Below, in pieces: positions 1-8,030 of a stretch of 64,000 nt of DNA. Position 1 is the first letter of the stretch, and every line of letters starts with the position of its first letter. The DNA lies in contig JACKIM010000001.1 in assembly GCA_020638465.1 (NCBI GenBank), forward strand, positions 496,001-560,000, read 5' to 3'. The notes under the pieces were generated by a model, which searched no databases, was not told the origin of the DNA, and saw only the letters and a list, made by a program, of their open reading frames with translations. Position numbers and translations under genes: made by a program. This DNA comes from Geminicoccaceae bacterium (lineage in GTDB: Bacteria; Pseudomonadota; Alphaproteobacteria; Geminicoccales; Geminicoccaceae).

Positions 1-621
1 AAGAGTGATATTCTGATCCGGCGCACTGATCGCGACCGGCAGGCGCTGGATCGTCTGCACCGCGACAAACGGGAGCGCGAGAAAGACGAAAAACGCCGCG
101 ATACGGAAGACGGTCTTGTCGACATGGCACTCGTCGCGATGCAGGCGCTTGAACAGGAACTCCGTGAAACCATTGAAACGTACCAAACCGCGACGGTGCT
201 TGCGTTGGAGGAAAACCGCAAGGCTCTCGAAGAGATTGAGCGGCAGCGGCAGGAGATGCTGGATCGTGCCTACGTCATGGATGACGGTCGCCGAGTATTC
301 AAATCCCGGGACGGCGAGCGTGTGTTCGACGAATTCGGACAGCAAATCGGCAAGGACGAACTCGACCCCGATATGATCCCCAACGACCAAGATGTGTGGG
401 AGGATTTCGACGAATTCAATTCGGGAAGGGACCGCCTGAAAGTGGAACGCGAGCAACTCCTGGACTATCAGGAGTTTCTCGACGAAGGGGAAGCGAAGCT
501 CGACAAGGGCGGATTAAGCGACAACGAGAAGAAGACACTACGTCAGGAACTCGAAAGTGCCATGCCGATGTCCGTCCGCAAGCAGGTCACCGCCGCCGAT
601 CCGACCAGGCCCGAAAAATAA
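1..621 (+). CDS. Hypothetical charged coiled-coil protein, 5' end outside window
   Basis: The frame is open from the first base of the window to a TAA at 619-621, so only the C-terminal 206 residues are present and the true start lies upstream. An internal ATG at 124 is a weak candidate because the reading continues before it without a stop. The visible protein is very rich in Asp, Glu, Arg and Lys, with long heptad-like helical stretches, no Cys and no membrane segment. A middle part reads VFKSRDGERVFDEFGQQIG. I do not recognise a family. It precedes a disrupted defence-like gene and three kinds of insertion sequence, so it probably belongs to an accessory or mobile region. Confidence 0.6.
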   Translation, partial: KSDILIRRTDRDRQALDRLHRDKREREKDEKRRDTEDGLVDMALVAMQALEQELRETIETYQTATVLALEENRKALEEIERQRQEMLDRAYVMDDGRRVFKSRDGERVFDEFGQQIGKDELDPDMIPNDQDVWEDFDEFNSGRDRLKVEREQLLDYQEFLDEGEAKLDKGGLSDNEKKTLRQELESAMPMSVRKQVTAADPTRPEK

Positions 622-839
622 CACCGCCGACCTCGGCGCCGCCTTCCGTGATGTTGCCGTATCTCCGTCACAGTATGCGGCAAACCCCGCACTGGATCCC
701 GCCGCACCGGGGATGTAGTATTGTTCAAAACTTTCGCCCCCTTGCACAGCGTCCTCACGCACAGAACCGCATAAAAGAAGAATTATTTACTGCTTTTGTT
801 CTTAAATGTACGTGATATGTTCGTTTTGGAGGCGATCAG

Positions 840-3677
840 ATGCTTTTTGATGCAGATGCGGATTTTATTGCTACTCTAGATAGCTTGACACTGGTCGAAC
901 TAATGAAGCGCCTTCTGCTGGCAGAAAGCCGTCTTGCCGGAATCTCGCTCAATGATGTCCATGTCCCTCTCCAAATTACGGTCCCCGACGGCGGGGAAGA
1001 TGGGCGTATTGAGTGGAAAGGAGGATTGGAGCGCACAGACTATTTTCCTGCCAAATTCACGATCTTCCAATGCAAAGCCCAGAAACTAACTGCAACCAAC
1101 ATTAGGAAAGAGATACTCAAAGGAACGTCAAAGGGAAAGCCTGCAAGCCTTAGCGAAGCCGTATCCGAAGTTCTCTGTCGACGAGGTGGATATGTAATTT
1201 TCTGTCGAGAGCCCATGACCGGGGAAAAGCGCGCCGCCCACATCAAGACAATAAAGACAGAGATCGCTAACGGTGGGGGAGATCCTCAAGTAGCCGCAAT
1301 CAATGTCTACGATGCGAACGCCATTGCTGATTGGGCAAATCGGCATCCAAGTGTAGCCCTGTGGCTTGCTTCTAAGCGCTCCGGCCGAAATTTGGCGGGA
1401 TTTCAGACGCATGATTCGTGGGGGCGTTCGCCCGAAATAGAACCGCCTTGGAAACTGAGTGACAAGCCACAATTCAGGCCAATCAATCGCAACGTTCCCC
1501 TTGAAATGCGCAATGATCCAGATCTGAGTTCTTGGACATTCCCGCAGGCCTCGCGCGAAGTTCGCGCCTTTTTGGAAGCCGATGATGGCGGAATAGTACG
1601 GGTCTTTGGCCCATCAGGTTTTGGAAAGTCACGCTTCGTTTATGAACTTTTCCAAAGTGGGAATGACCTGGACGCGAAGATAGAAGCCGCGTCGCTCATC
1701 TATTGTAACGCTTTGATTCCCGGCGCTGAAGTCGCAAAACTTGCAATTGAAGCGGCAGATGCTCAGATGCCGTTAATACTGGCAGTCGATGAATGCGATG
1801 ATGGTCTTCACCTCAAACTGGCAGATATTGTCAAACGAAGGGGATCTCTCGTTCGCTTGATCACCATCGATATCGAAACAAAAATCCGTCAAGCCACAAA
1901 CACCCTGACCATCAGTGTCGAGAAGTCAGACGACGATCTTATTAGAGAAATTGCGCACGGTGTTGCGCCCTCTCTATCTGCGTCCGCACAGACCTTTATA
2001 GCTGAGTTTGCGGAAGGGTTTCCGCGGATGGCCGTTTTGGCTGCTCAACAGGAAGGCGACGGGCGGCGATCCCTCGATTCTGTTGAGCAAACTATCGAAC
2101 GCATACTCTGGGGAAACAAATCCCAAGTGCCCGAGGCGCAGCGCGTTCTGGAGACAGCCGCACTCGTTGATTGGCTTGGTATTGAAGGGCGTGTAAATGA
2201 GCAAGCTCGGTTCATGGCCGCAGAAGTTGCAATGGTCTCGATGAATCTTTTCGTCGAACACATTCTCTCGTTCGCGCAACGTGGCATCATCACACGCAGA
2301 GGCGATTATCTGCAGGTAGGACCGGTCCCATTGGCCGCGCGCATGGGATTGATGCGCCTATCCGTCATGACACCCGGCCAATTAATTCGCTTTTTCGAAA
2401 AGGCAACCGACGAAATTCGATCCAGTTTTCTCAGTCGTTTACGATGGCTCGATACTTCGCCAACCGCCTTGACGTTTGCCGAGCTGTTGCTCCATGAAGA
2501 TAAGCTCGGAAATTTCAACGAACTCAACTCCGAAAGCGGCTCAAAGATACTTGATAGGTTGGTGCATGTTGCGCCGTACTTGGTCAGTCAAACGGTTGAT
2601 CGCGTCTTTGGCTCGCTTACGACGGAGGAATTGAAGAAGGTTGCCGGTGCTCGGCGACATCTGGTTTGGGCGCTCGAAAAGCTAATGTTCCGGGATGAAA
2701 CGTTTGATCAATCGGTCCGGCTCCTGAAAAACTTGGCGGTTGCTGAGACCGAAAACTATGCAAACAACGCTACAGGTATCTTTCTTCAGATCTTTCAGTT
2801 GTACCTCAGTGGCACTGAAGTCGATCCACTCAGAAGGCTCGCCATTCTCGATGAAGGCCTCGCATCAACGAATGAGCACGAGCGCCGCCTCTGTGTAGAT
2901 GCTCTGGGAAAGATGTTAGATACCGCTCATTTCAGCAGAGGCGGTGGCGCAGAGCGCATCGGAAGTGCTGATGCACGCAAGGACTGGCGGCCTAAGATCT
3001 ATGGTGAAATTTGGGACTTTCATCGAGCCGCAATCAATCGCCTAGTTTCGATCGCCGTGAGTGACGAGGATCCGCATGCGATGCTGGCGAAGCAGCATCT
3101 CGGATCGCATGTTCGCGGTCTGTTGAGCAACGTCCCGCTGGCCGACATCAAAGCGATGATTGTGAAAGTGACTGAAAAGACGGGCTTCTGGCCCGAAGCT
3201 CAGGAGGGTATCTCTCATTGGCTTTACTTTGACCGCTCAAAAGGACTTCCCGAACATATCGGATCTGAAATTCGGGCGATGTATGATGAATTACTTCCGA
3301 TCGATCCCGTCGACCTTGCAGCGCTCTACACGCACGGGTGGCCTGCGGATCTTCACAATCCTGACACGCAGTACGAACGCGAAACAACCATAGAGGCGAC
3401 ACGTGACTATGATTACAGCAGCCGCGAAGCTTCATCCGTAGCCCGGTATATTGTAAAAGACAAAAAGCTTCTCACTCGTGCGGTTGAGCGTATAGCTTAT
3501 TCAAAAGGCCATAACACGTTCATTTTTGCCAAGTCACTTGTTGAAACGTGTCCAGAGCCGCGATATTTGGTGAATTTTACAATCAAATTGGCGGAAGACC
3601 GCGTAAACGCTATCAATCAGGATTTTTTCGGCGGCATTATGGCAGGTGCTGATGAACGCGATCCTAGGATTTGCTAA
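840..3677 (+). CDS. PD-(D/E)XK nuclease-like plus STAND-type NTPase, N-terminal 943 codons, disrupted by IS1
   Basis: This is the larger part of a broken gene. The ATG at 840 follows GGAGG at 828-832. Residues 51-80 carry a restriction-endonuclease-like pattern: an acidic GGEDGRIEW segment, then FQCKA, which fits the D...QxK core of Mrr/Cap4-type nucleases. A P-loop GPSGFGKS lies at 257-264 and a Walker B LILAVDEC at 312-319, followed by about 600 residues of helical, repeat-like sequence. This order (nuclease, NTPase, helical sensor) is that of Avs/STAND anti-phage proteins; the assignment is inference from architecture. The last three residues and the stop at 3675-3677 come from an IS1-family element at 3667. 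Beyond the element the same frame continues at 4434, and the ancestral protein would be about 1,230 residues. Confidence 0.75.
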   Translation: MLFDADADFIATLDSLTLVELMKRLLLAESRLAGISLNDVHVPLQITVPDGGEDGRIEWKGGLERTDYFPAKFTIFQCKAQKLTATNIRKEILKGTSKGKPASLSEAVSEVLCRRGGYVIFCREPMTGEKRAAHIKTIKTEIANGGGDPQVAAINVYDANAIADWANRHPSVALWLASKRSGRNLAGFQTHDSWGRSPEIEPPWKLSDKPQFRPINRNVPLEMRNDPDLSSWTFPQASREVRAFLEADDGGIVRVFGPSGFGKSRFVYELFQSGNDLDAKIEAASLIYCNALIPGAEVAKLAIEAADAQMPLILAVDECDDGLHLKLADIVKRRGSLVRLITIDIETKIRQATNTLTISVEKSDDDLIREIAHGVAPSLSASAQTFIAEFAEGFPRMAVLAAQQEGDGRRSLDSVEQTIERILWGNKSQVPEAQRVLETAALVDWLGIEGRVNEQARFMAAEVAMVSMNLFVEHILSFAQRGIITRRGDYLQVGPVPLAARMGLMRLSVMTPGQLIRFFEKATDEIRSSFLSRLRWLDTSPTALTFAELLLHEDKLGNFNELNSESGSKILDRLVHVAPYLVSQTVDRVFGSLTTEELKKVAGARRHLVWALEKLMFRDETFDQSVRLLKNLAVAETENYANNATGIFLQIFQLYLSGTEVDPLRRLAILDEGLASTNEHERRLCVDALGKMLDTAHFSRGGGAERIGSADARKDWRPKIYGEIWDFHRAAINRLVSIAVSDEDPHAMLAKQHLGSHVRGLLSNVPLADIKAMIVKVTEKTGFWPEAQEGISHWLYFDRSKGLPEHIGSEIRAMYDELLPIDPVDLAALYTHGWPADLHNPDTQYERETTIEATRDYDYSSREASSVARYIVKDKKLLTRAVERIAYSKGHNTFIFAKSLVETCPEPRYLVNFTIKLAEDRVNAINQDFFGGIMAGADERDPRIC
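3659..3666. repeat. Left copy of 8-bp target site duplication of the IS1-family element
   Basis: CGATCCTA at this position is repeated exactly at 4426-4433, on the other side of the insertion sequence. A perfect 8-bp duplication marks a simple transposition event that has not been rearranged since, and it allows exact reconstruction of the interrupted gene. Confidence 0.9.
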
Positions 3678-4425
3678 CTAAATAGCTTTTTATTATGCGC
3701 CTGCATGAAGAGCAGCGCGGAGAGGTAGGCCATGCGCGGGCATTTGGTGGTGCATCGTGTTTTGCGGCGGGATCGGGCGAGATGATGACGGACGTTGGCG
3801 TTGAGGCTTTCGAGCCGTTGCGTGTGCATCTTGCCGGTGAAATGTGCGCCTTTCGGCAGCACGGCCGCGTAGGCGGCGAGATCGTCGGTGAAGGTGATGC
3901 GCCCCTGGGCTTGGGGAAACGATTTGAGAAAGCTCTTCAGGTCGTCGGCGCTTCGTCCGCCCACATGAACGCCGAGGATACATCTTGTGAGATAACACAT
4001 CGATATCCACAGCCAGCATTCGTTTTTTTGGCATGAACGAAGTGCCACATCTCGTCGATCATCGCGATCTTCGGCGGCGGACCGGGCCTGCGCATCCGCT
4101 CGACCTCCTCGCCAAAAGCCCGGATCCATTTGAGAACGGCGACATTCGAAACACCCAGAACCCGCCCGATCGCGCGAAAGCCCATGCCCTCGAGATAGAG
4201 CTGCAACGCCCGACGTCTGATCCCGTCTCCCATCCCGTGCCTCGTACTGCGCGTATATTTGCAGCCGCACGACTTGCACAGCCAACGCTGAACCTCACCG
4301 ATAAACCCCGCCTTCGTCCGGACCTCCGAACCGCATTTCGGACAATGCATCATATTCCCCCGCTCAGCCACTCTACGCGAGATGTAGCAAAAAATCAGCC
4401 GGAAGGCTATAACGTTAGCAAAGCC
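3667..4425 (-). mobile_element. IS1-family insertion sequence, 759 bp, complete
   Basis: Both ends can be read. The left end begins GGATTTGCTAAC and the right end, on the other strand, begins GGCTTTGCTAAC; the similarity continues to about 20 bp. It is flanked by CGATCCTA on both sides. The size fits the IS1 family. It carries one transposase on the minus strand, read in two overlapping frames. The insertion splits the nuclease-NTPase gene that starts at 840. Confidence 0.9.
3674..4371 (-). CDS. IS1-family transposase, two frames joined by a -1 shift at an A7 run
   Basis: The first frame starts at 4371 and gives a CPKCGS...CKSCGCKY zinc ribbon and a helix-turn-helix (AIGRVLGVSNVAVLKWIR), like InsA. 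The second frame, ending at 3674, gives the DDE part, like InsB: DEMWHFV, then TFTDDLAAY, then HTQRLESLNANVRHHLAR. On the coding strand the two meet at seven A residues (T7 at 4023-4029). A -1 slip there joins HFVHAKK to NECWLW and keeps the InsB-like spacing. IS1 elements commonly make transposase by programmed -1 frameshifting, so this is probably functional rather than decayed. Without the shift the first frame ends at 3937. Confidence 0.85.
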
Positions 4426-4433
4426 CGATCCTA
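4426..4433. repeat. Right copy of 8-bp target site duplication of the IS1-family element
   Basis: CGATCCTA, identical to 3659-3666. The base after it (4434) is where the interrupted nuclease-NTPase reading frame resumes. Confidence 0.9.
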
Positions 4434-5005
4434 AACTTGCGAAATTTCTCCTTCAGAAAACCCTCAAGTCTGAAAAACTCAGGTCTAAAGCAATCTCACT
4501 CCTCAAATCCCGCGCAACTCAGGAAGACGACATTGGTCTAGTGATCAATCTGTTAAAGAGTAAAGACATTGAACCATGGCAATGTCAAAACTTGGGACTT
4601 TTTCGCTTGGAAGAGGCAATTTTTTTGCCGTTGCTCAGAGAGCTCGAATCTTCTGGTAGCGACGGCATTTGGACAGTACTGGACGTTATCGACATTTACT
4701 TGTCTAGCGACCGCAAGCCATCCGCCAAACTGATTGATCTGGTGCGACGCGCGCTTCTTCAGCCACAGCTTATCGCCGATGGCCCAAGGAGCAATATGGA
4801 TAGCCATCGCCTCGAAAGTTTGGTCGAGCGACTTGGGGCTCTCGACTGTATTGACAAGGATTTCGCCAGCAATCTGGCTAATCAGTGTCTCGGTATTTGT
4901 CGGCGAGATATCAACTCTAAAGTGTATTTTTTTTCGATCGTCCCGTTCGAAAGATTTTGGGACAGCTCATGTCACTGTATCCTGATCAAATTTGGCAGAA
5001 AATAG
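4434..5005 (+). pseudogene. Middle fragment of the nuclease-NTPase gene, after the IS1 insertion
   Basis: If the IS1-family element and one copy of the 8-bp duplication are removed, the frame that started at 840 passes into this segment without a stop, giving ...ERDPKLAKFLLQ and onward. The segment encodes about 165 residues of helical, leucine-rich sequence like the preceding part. The frame ends at 5003-5005 after a T8 run (4927-4934). A better continuation lies in another frame from 4921, so the last 20 or so codons here are probably read out of frame. A GTG at 4541 could start a short protein, but there is no reason to think it is a gene of its own. Confidence 0.75.
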
Positions 5006-5298
5006 CCAACGCACTTACAAGTCAATGTCGACATGCGCGGCATCGCGTAAGAATGCTTTTGGTGGACACAGGCTACGACGATGACCATCTCGCGCGCGGT
5101 CTTACGTTCCACATCCCGGCTGAGGAGGTTCATACTTGGGTTCGAGCCAAGCCGTCGGAGCGAGCTGCTATAGCCGTCGAGTGGCTCACTATTGCGGAGC
5201 GCAAACCAGATGGAAGCCTTTTTTGGCATCCTGAAATTGTAGCATTGGTGGACGAGTTCGGCGATCAACCCGACGTCCTCTCGGCGCTAGTGGATTGA
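4921..5298 (+). pseudogene. C-terminal fragment of the nuclease-NTPase gene, shifted by one base
   Basis: This frame is open from 4921, just after a TAA, to the TGA at 5296-5298. It encodes a well-composed C-terminus (LLVDTGYDDDHLARGLTFHI, then ERAAIAVEWL and FWHPEIVALVDEFGD). Adding one T to the T8 run at 4927-4934 joins it to the preceding fragment as ...KVYFFFDRPVRKILGQ. The simplest view is a single-base deletion in a homopolymer of an already dead gene; a sequencing error cannot be excluded. The IS630-like fragment begins a few tens of bases later, so the natural end of the gene may be intact or only just clipped. Confidence 0.65.
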
Positions 5299-5334
5299 GC
5301 GAGACATTTACCTCCTTTTGGGCTATGTGTAGTC

Positions 5335-5944
5335 ATGCGCAAACACCCCCTCCTTCAGCTTACTCCCGAAGCCCGCAAACGGCTTGAGGGGATCGTGTCT
5401 CATCCTTCGACACCGCAGCGTCATGTCTGGCGGTGCCGGATCGTTCTTCTGAGTGCCGACGGGCTGGGAATGACGGCGATCTGCGCGGCCAGCGGCACAT
5501 CGAAGAAAACCGTCTGGCGCTGGCAGGCGCGGTTTCAGGCCGAGGGCGTTGATGGTCTGCTGCGTGAGAAGACCCGCCCGCCGGGGACGCCCAAAACCGA
5601 TGCCGGCAAGGTGGCGGAGGTGATCCAGCTGACGCAGGAACCGCCACCTCACGCGGCCACGCACTGGACGTTGCGCGCGATGGCGGCAAAGGTGGGGCTG
5701 GCGGCCTCGACGGTGCGGATGATCTGGAAGGAACATGGCCTCAGCCCGCATCGCTGGCGGCAGTTCAAACTGTCGCGCGACCCTGAATTCGCGAAGAAGC
5801 TGAACGATGTCGTCGGCCTCTATGTTGCCCCGCCCACTCATGCGGTTGTGCTGGCGGTCGATGAAAAGACGCAAATTCAGGCGCTTGACCGCACCCAGCC
5901 CGGGCTGCCGCTGAAGAAGGGTCGCGCGCAGACCATGACCCATG
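5335..5944 (+). pseudogene. IS630-family transposase, 3' truncated by IS256
   Basis: The start at 5335 gives an IS630 transposase N-terminus: a helix-turn-helix region (GMTAICAASGTSKKTVWRWQ), a second helix-turn-helix-like part (LAASTVRMIWKEHGLSPH), and the beginning of the DDE domain with VLAVDEKTQIQALDRT, holding the first catalytic Asp and the typical DEK-Q signature. About 203 codons survive of the roughly 340-360 usual for the family. At 5945 the reading runs into the IS256 terminal repeat, so the last Asp and Glu are lost. The missing 3' part is not found on the other side of IS256. The left end of the element lies somewhere in 5299-5334 and I could not fix it. Confidence 0.85.
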
Positions 5945-5977
5945 GGGCCTGTCCGGAATTTCGTGTACGGGCGATGA
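5945..5977 (+). repeat. Left terminal inverted repeat of IS256-family element
   Basis: 33 bp beginning GGGCCTGTCCGG and ending GGGCGATGA. It is the exact reverse complement of 7237-7269. Confidence 0.92.
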
Positions 5978-5991
5978 ATTGATCATGATTT

Positions 5992-7212
5992 TCAGGCGGC
6001 CCGGAGGCGGTCTTCGAAGAGAATGGCGAACTGTGCCTTGGCCATGGCCCATTCGCGTGGCGGCATTCTCCACTCCTTTTCGGCCAGGTTCAAGACCAGG
6101 AAGAGCAGCTTCATGGCGCTCTCGTCATTCGGGAAATGACCACGGGTGCGCACCGCGCGGCGCAGTTTGCTGTTCAGGGCTTCGATCGCGTTGGTGGTGT
6201 AGATGATCCGGCGAACGTCGTCGGCAAAGGCGAAGAACGGTATCACGGCCTGCCAGTTGCGACGCCAGGACATGGCGATGGCCGGGTATTTTTGCCCCCA
6301 ATCGCTGGCATCGAACGCCTCCAGCGCCGCCATTCCGGCGTCGGCATCCTTGGCCCGGTAAACGGTCTTCAGTTCGGCGGCGACGGCCCGGCGGTCCTTG
6401 TAGCTGACGAAATCCAATGAGTTGCGGATCAGGTGCACGATACAGGTCTGCACTTGGGTCTGCGGGAACACGGCCGTGATCGCGTCCGGAAACCCCTTCA
6501 GGCCATCGACGATTGCGATCAGGATATCCTCGATGCCCCGGTTTTTCAGCTCATTCATCACCCGCAGCCAGAATTTCGCGCCCTCTGTCTGTTCGATCCA
6601 GAGCCCGAGGATCTCCTTCTGGCCGTCGAGCCGAACACCGAGCGCGACATAGACCGCCTTGTTGCGGACCATCCCCTCGTCGCGGATCTTGACCCTCAAG
6701 GCATCGAAAAAGACCAGCGGATAAAGGCTTTCCAGCGGCCGGTTCTGCCATTCGGCAACCTCGTCCAGGATGTCGTCGGTCACCGCACTGATCAGCTCGG
6801 GGGAGACGTCAACGCCATAAATCTCGTCCAGATGACCGCGGATCTCCCTGACCGTCATGCCGCGGGCGTACATCGAGATGATCTTTTCGTCGAAGCCCGG
6901 CAGTCGCCGGCGATATTTCGCGATGAGCTGCGGCTCGAAAGTCGAAAGGCGATCCCGCGGCACGGCAATCCCCAGTTTGCCGCTGTCCGTGATCACCGTC
7001 TTCTTGCCATAGCCGTTGCGGCTATTGCTGCCACCATCCGCCACCTCAGCGGCTAGGTGATGGTCCATCTCGGCATTCAAAACCCGCTCGGCGATCGAGC
7101 GCTTGAGATCATCCAATAACCCACCCTTGTCGAACATCGTCGACGGGTCACGGCCGGCCATCAACTGGTCGACGAGTTCATCCGACAAAACAGGCTTCTT
7201 GCGTGCTGGCAT
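5992..7212 (-). CDS. IS256-family (mutator type) transposase
   Basis: A full-length 406-residue transposase. The ATG at 7212 follows AGAGGAA. The N-terminal part contains the NGYGKKTV region typical of the family, then FDEKIISMYARGMTVREIRGH. The catalytic domain includes the DAL motif (LVFFDALRVKIRD), the IVDGLKGFPDAI motif with the second Asp, the C/H signature VQTCIVHLIRNSL, and TTNAIEALNSKLRR with the conserved Glu. Length and all key residues are as expected for an active enzyme. It is the only apparently intact single-frame transposase in the window. Confidence 0.95.
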   Translation of the reverse strand: MPARKKPVLSDELVDQLMAGRDPSTMFDKGGLLDDLKRSIAERVLNAEMDHHLAAEVADGGSNSRNGYGKKTVITDSGKLGIAVPRDRLSTFEPQLIAKYRRRLPGFDEKIISMYARGMTVREIRGHLDEIYGVDVSPELISAVTDDILDEVAEWQNRPLESLYPLVFFDALRVKIRDEGMVRNKAVYVALGVRLDGQKEILGLWIEQTEGAKFWLRVMNELKNRGIEDILIAIVDGLKGFPDAITAVFPQTQVQTCIVHLIRNSLDFVSYKDRRAVAAELKTVYRAKDADAGMAALEAFDASDWGQKYPAIAMSWRRNWQAVIPFFAFADDVRRIIYTTNAIEALNSKLRRAVRTRGHFPNDESAMKLLFLVLNLAEKEWRMPPREWAMAKAQFAILFEDRLRAA

Positions 7213-7236
7213 GTGATGGTTCCTCTCTTTCCATCA

Positions 7237-7269
7237 TCATCGCCCGTACACGAAATTCCGGACAGGCCC
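7237..7269 (-). repeat. Right terminal inverted repeat of IS256-family element
   Basis: 33 bp, the exact reverse complement of 5945-5977. IS66 sequence begins in frame at the next codon, position 7271. Confidence 0.92.
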
Positions 7270-7270
7270 G

Positions 7271-7981
7271 GTCATCGCGTCCGATGAGACCACCACCCGG
7301 ATCGACGGCGTCACGAACTGGCATTGGACCTTCGTCACCGATCACACTGTCCTGCACGAGATCGCACCGCGCCGGGCCAGATCGGTGGCAGAAGATGTTC
7401 TGGGCGATCACCGTCCCGAAGTCTGGGTGTCGGATCGCTATGCCGGACAGCAGGAACTGGCGGCCTGCCATCAGGTCTGCCTCGCTCATGTCCTGCGCGA
7501 CGTTCAATACGCCATCGACCGCGGGGATGAAGGCTTCGCACCTAAATTGCGCAAATTGTTGCGTTGGGCGATCCGCGTCGGTCGGCGACGAGACGAACTC
7601 AAGGACATCACACTGGCCCAGTACCACGCCAAGGCCGAACGCCAGCTCGACGCCCTCCTGGCGATCCCGCCCGCATGCACTGCCGCTCGCGAATTGCAGG
7701 CCCAGGTCAAGGCCTGGCGCGGCAAGTATTTCGTGTTCCTGACCGACCGCCGCGTGCCCGCCACCAACAATATCTGCGAACGCGAAATCCGCCCCTCGGT
7801 CGTCTTCCGCAAGGTCACAGGCGGTTTCCGCTCGGATTGGGGTGCACAGGTCCACGCCGGATACCGATCCCTCACAAGCACCGCCAAAACTGCAGGCCAA
7901 ACCGCCTGGCAAACCATGACCGACCTGACCGGGCGCGTCCTCATCCAGCCCGAAGAACCCCTGTCACTGCCAACTCGGTGA
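7271..7981 (+). pseudogene. IS66-family transposase (TnpC), 5' truncated at the IS256 end
   Basis: The frame is open from the IS256 boundary: ASDETTTRIDGVTNWHW is the first catalytic Asp region of IS66 TnpC. It is followed by VWVSDRYAGQQ, CLAHVLRDVQYAID, and the C-terminal block PATNNICEREIRPSVVFRKV then GGFRSDWGA with the conserved Glu. The N-terminal half of TnpC and the accessory orfs tnpA and tnpB are missing. The protein ends at a TGA at 7979-7981, only 50 bp from the end of deoA, so this fragment marks the edge of the mobile island against the core operon. Confidence 0.88.
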
Positions 7982-8030
7982 GTAGTTACACGAAAATTGC
8001 CATTCGTTCATATCCTGTCACCGGTTACTT

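Larger units (their letters stand above)
5945..7269 (-). mobile_element. IS256-family insertion sequence, 1,325 bp, complete
   Basis: The element is bounded by a perfect 33-bp inverted repeat (5945-5977 and 7237-7269) and carries one transposase gene on the minus strand. The flanking 8-mers are gacccatg on the left and ggtcatcg on the right, so there is no target duplication. The left neighbour is IS630 sequence and the right neighbour is IS66 sequence. This indicates that a rearrangement, for example recombination between two IS256 copies or an adjacent deletion, happened after insertion. Confidence 0.9.
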
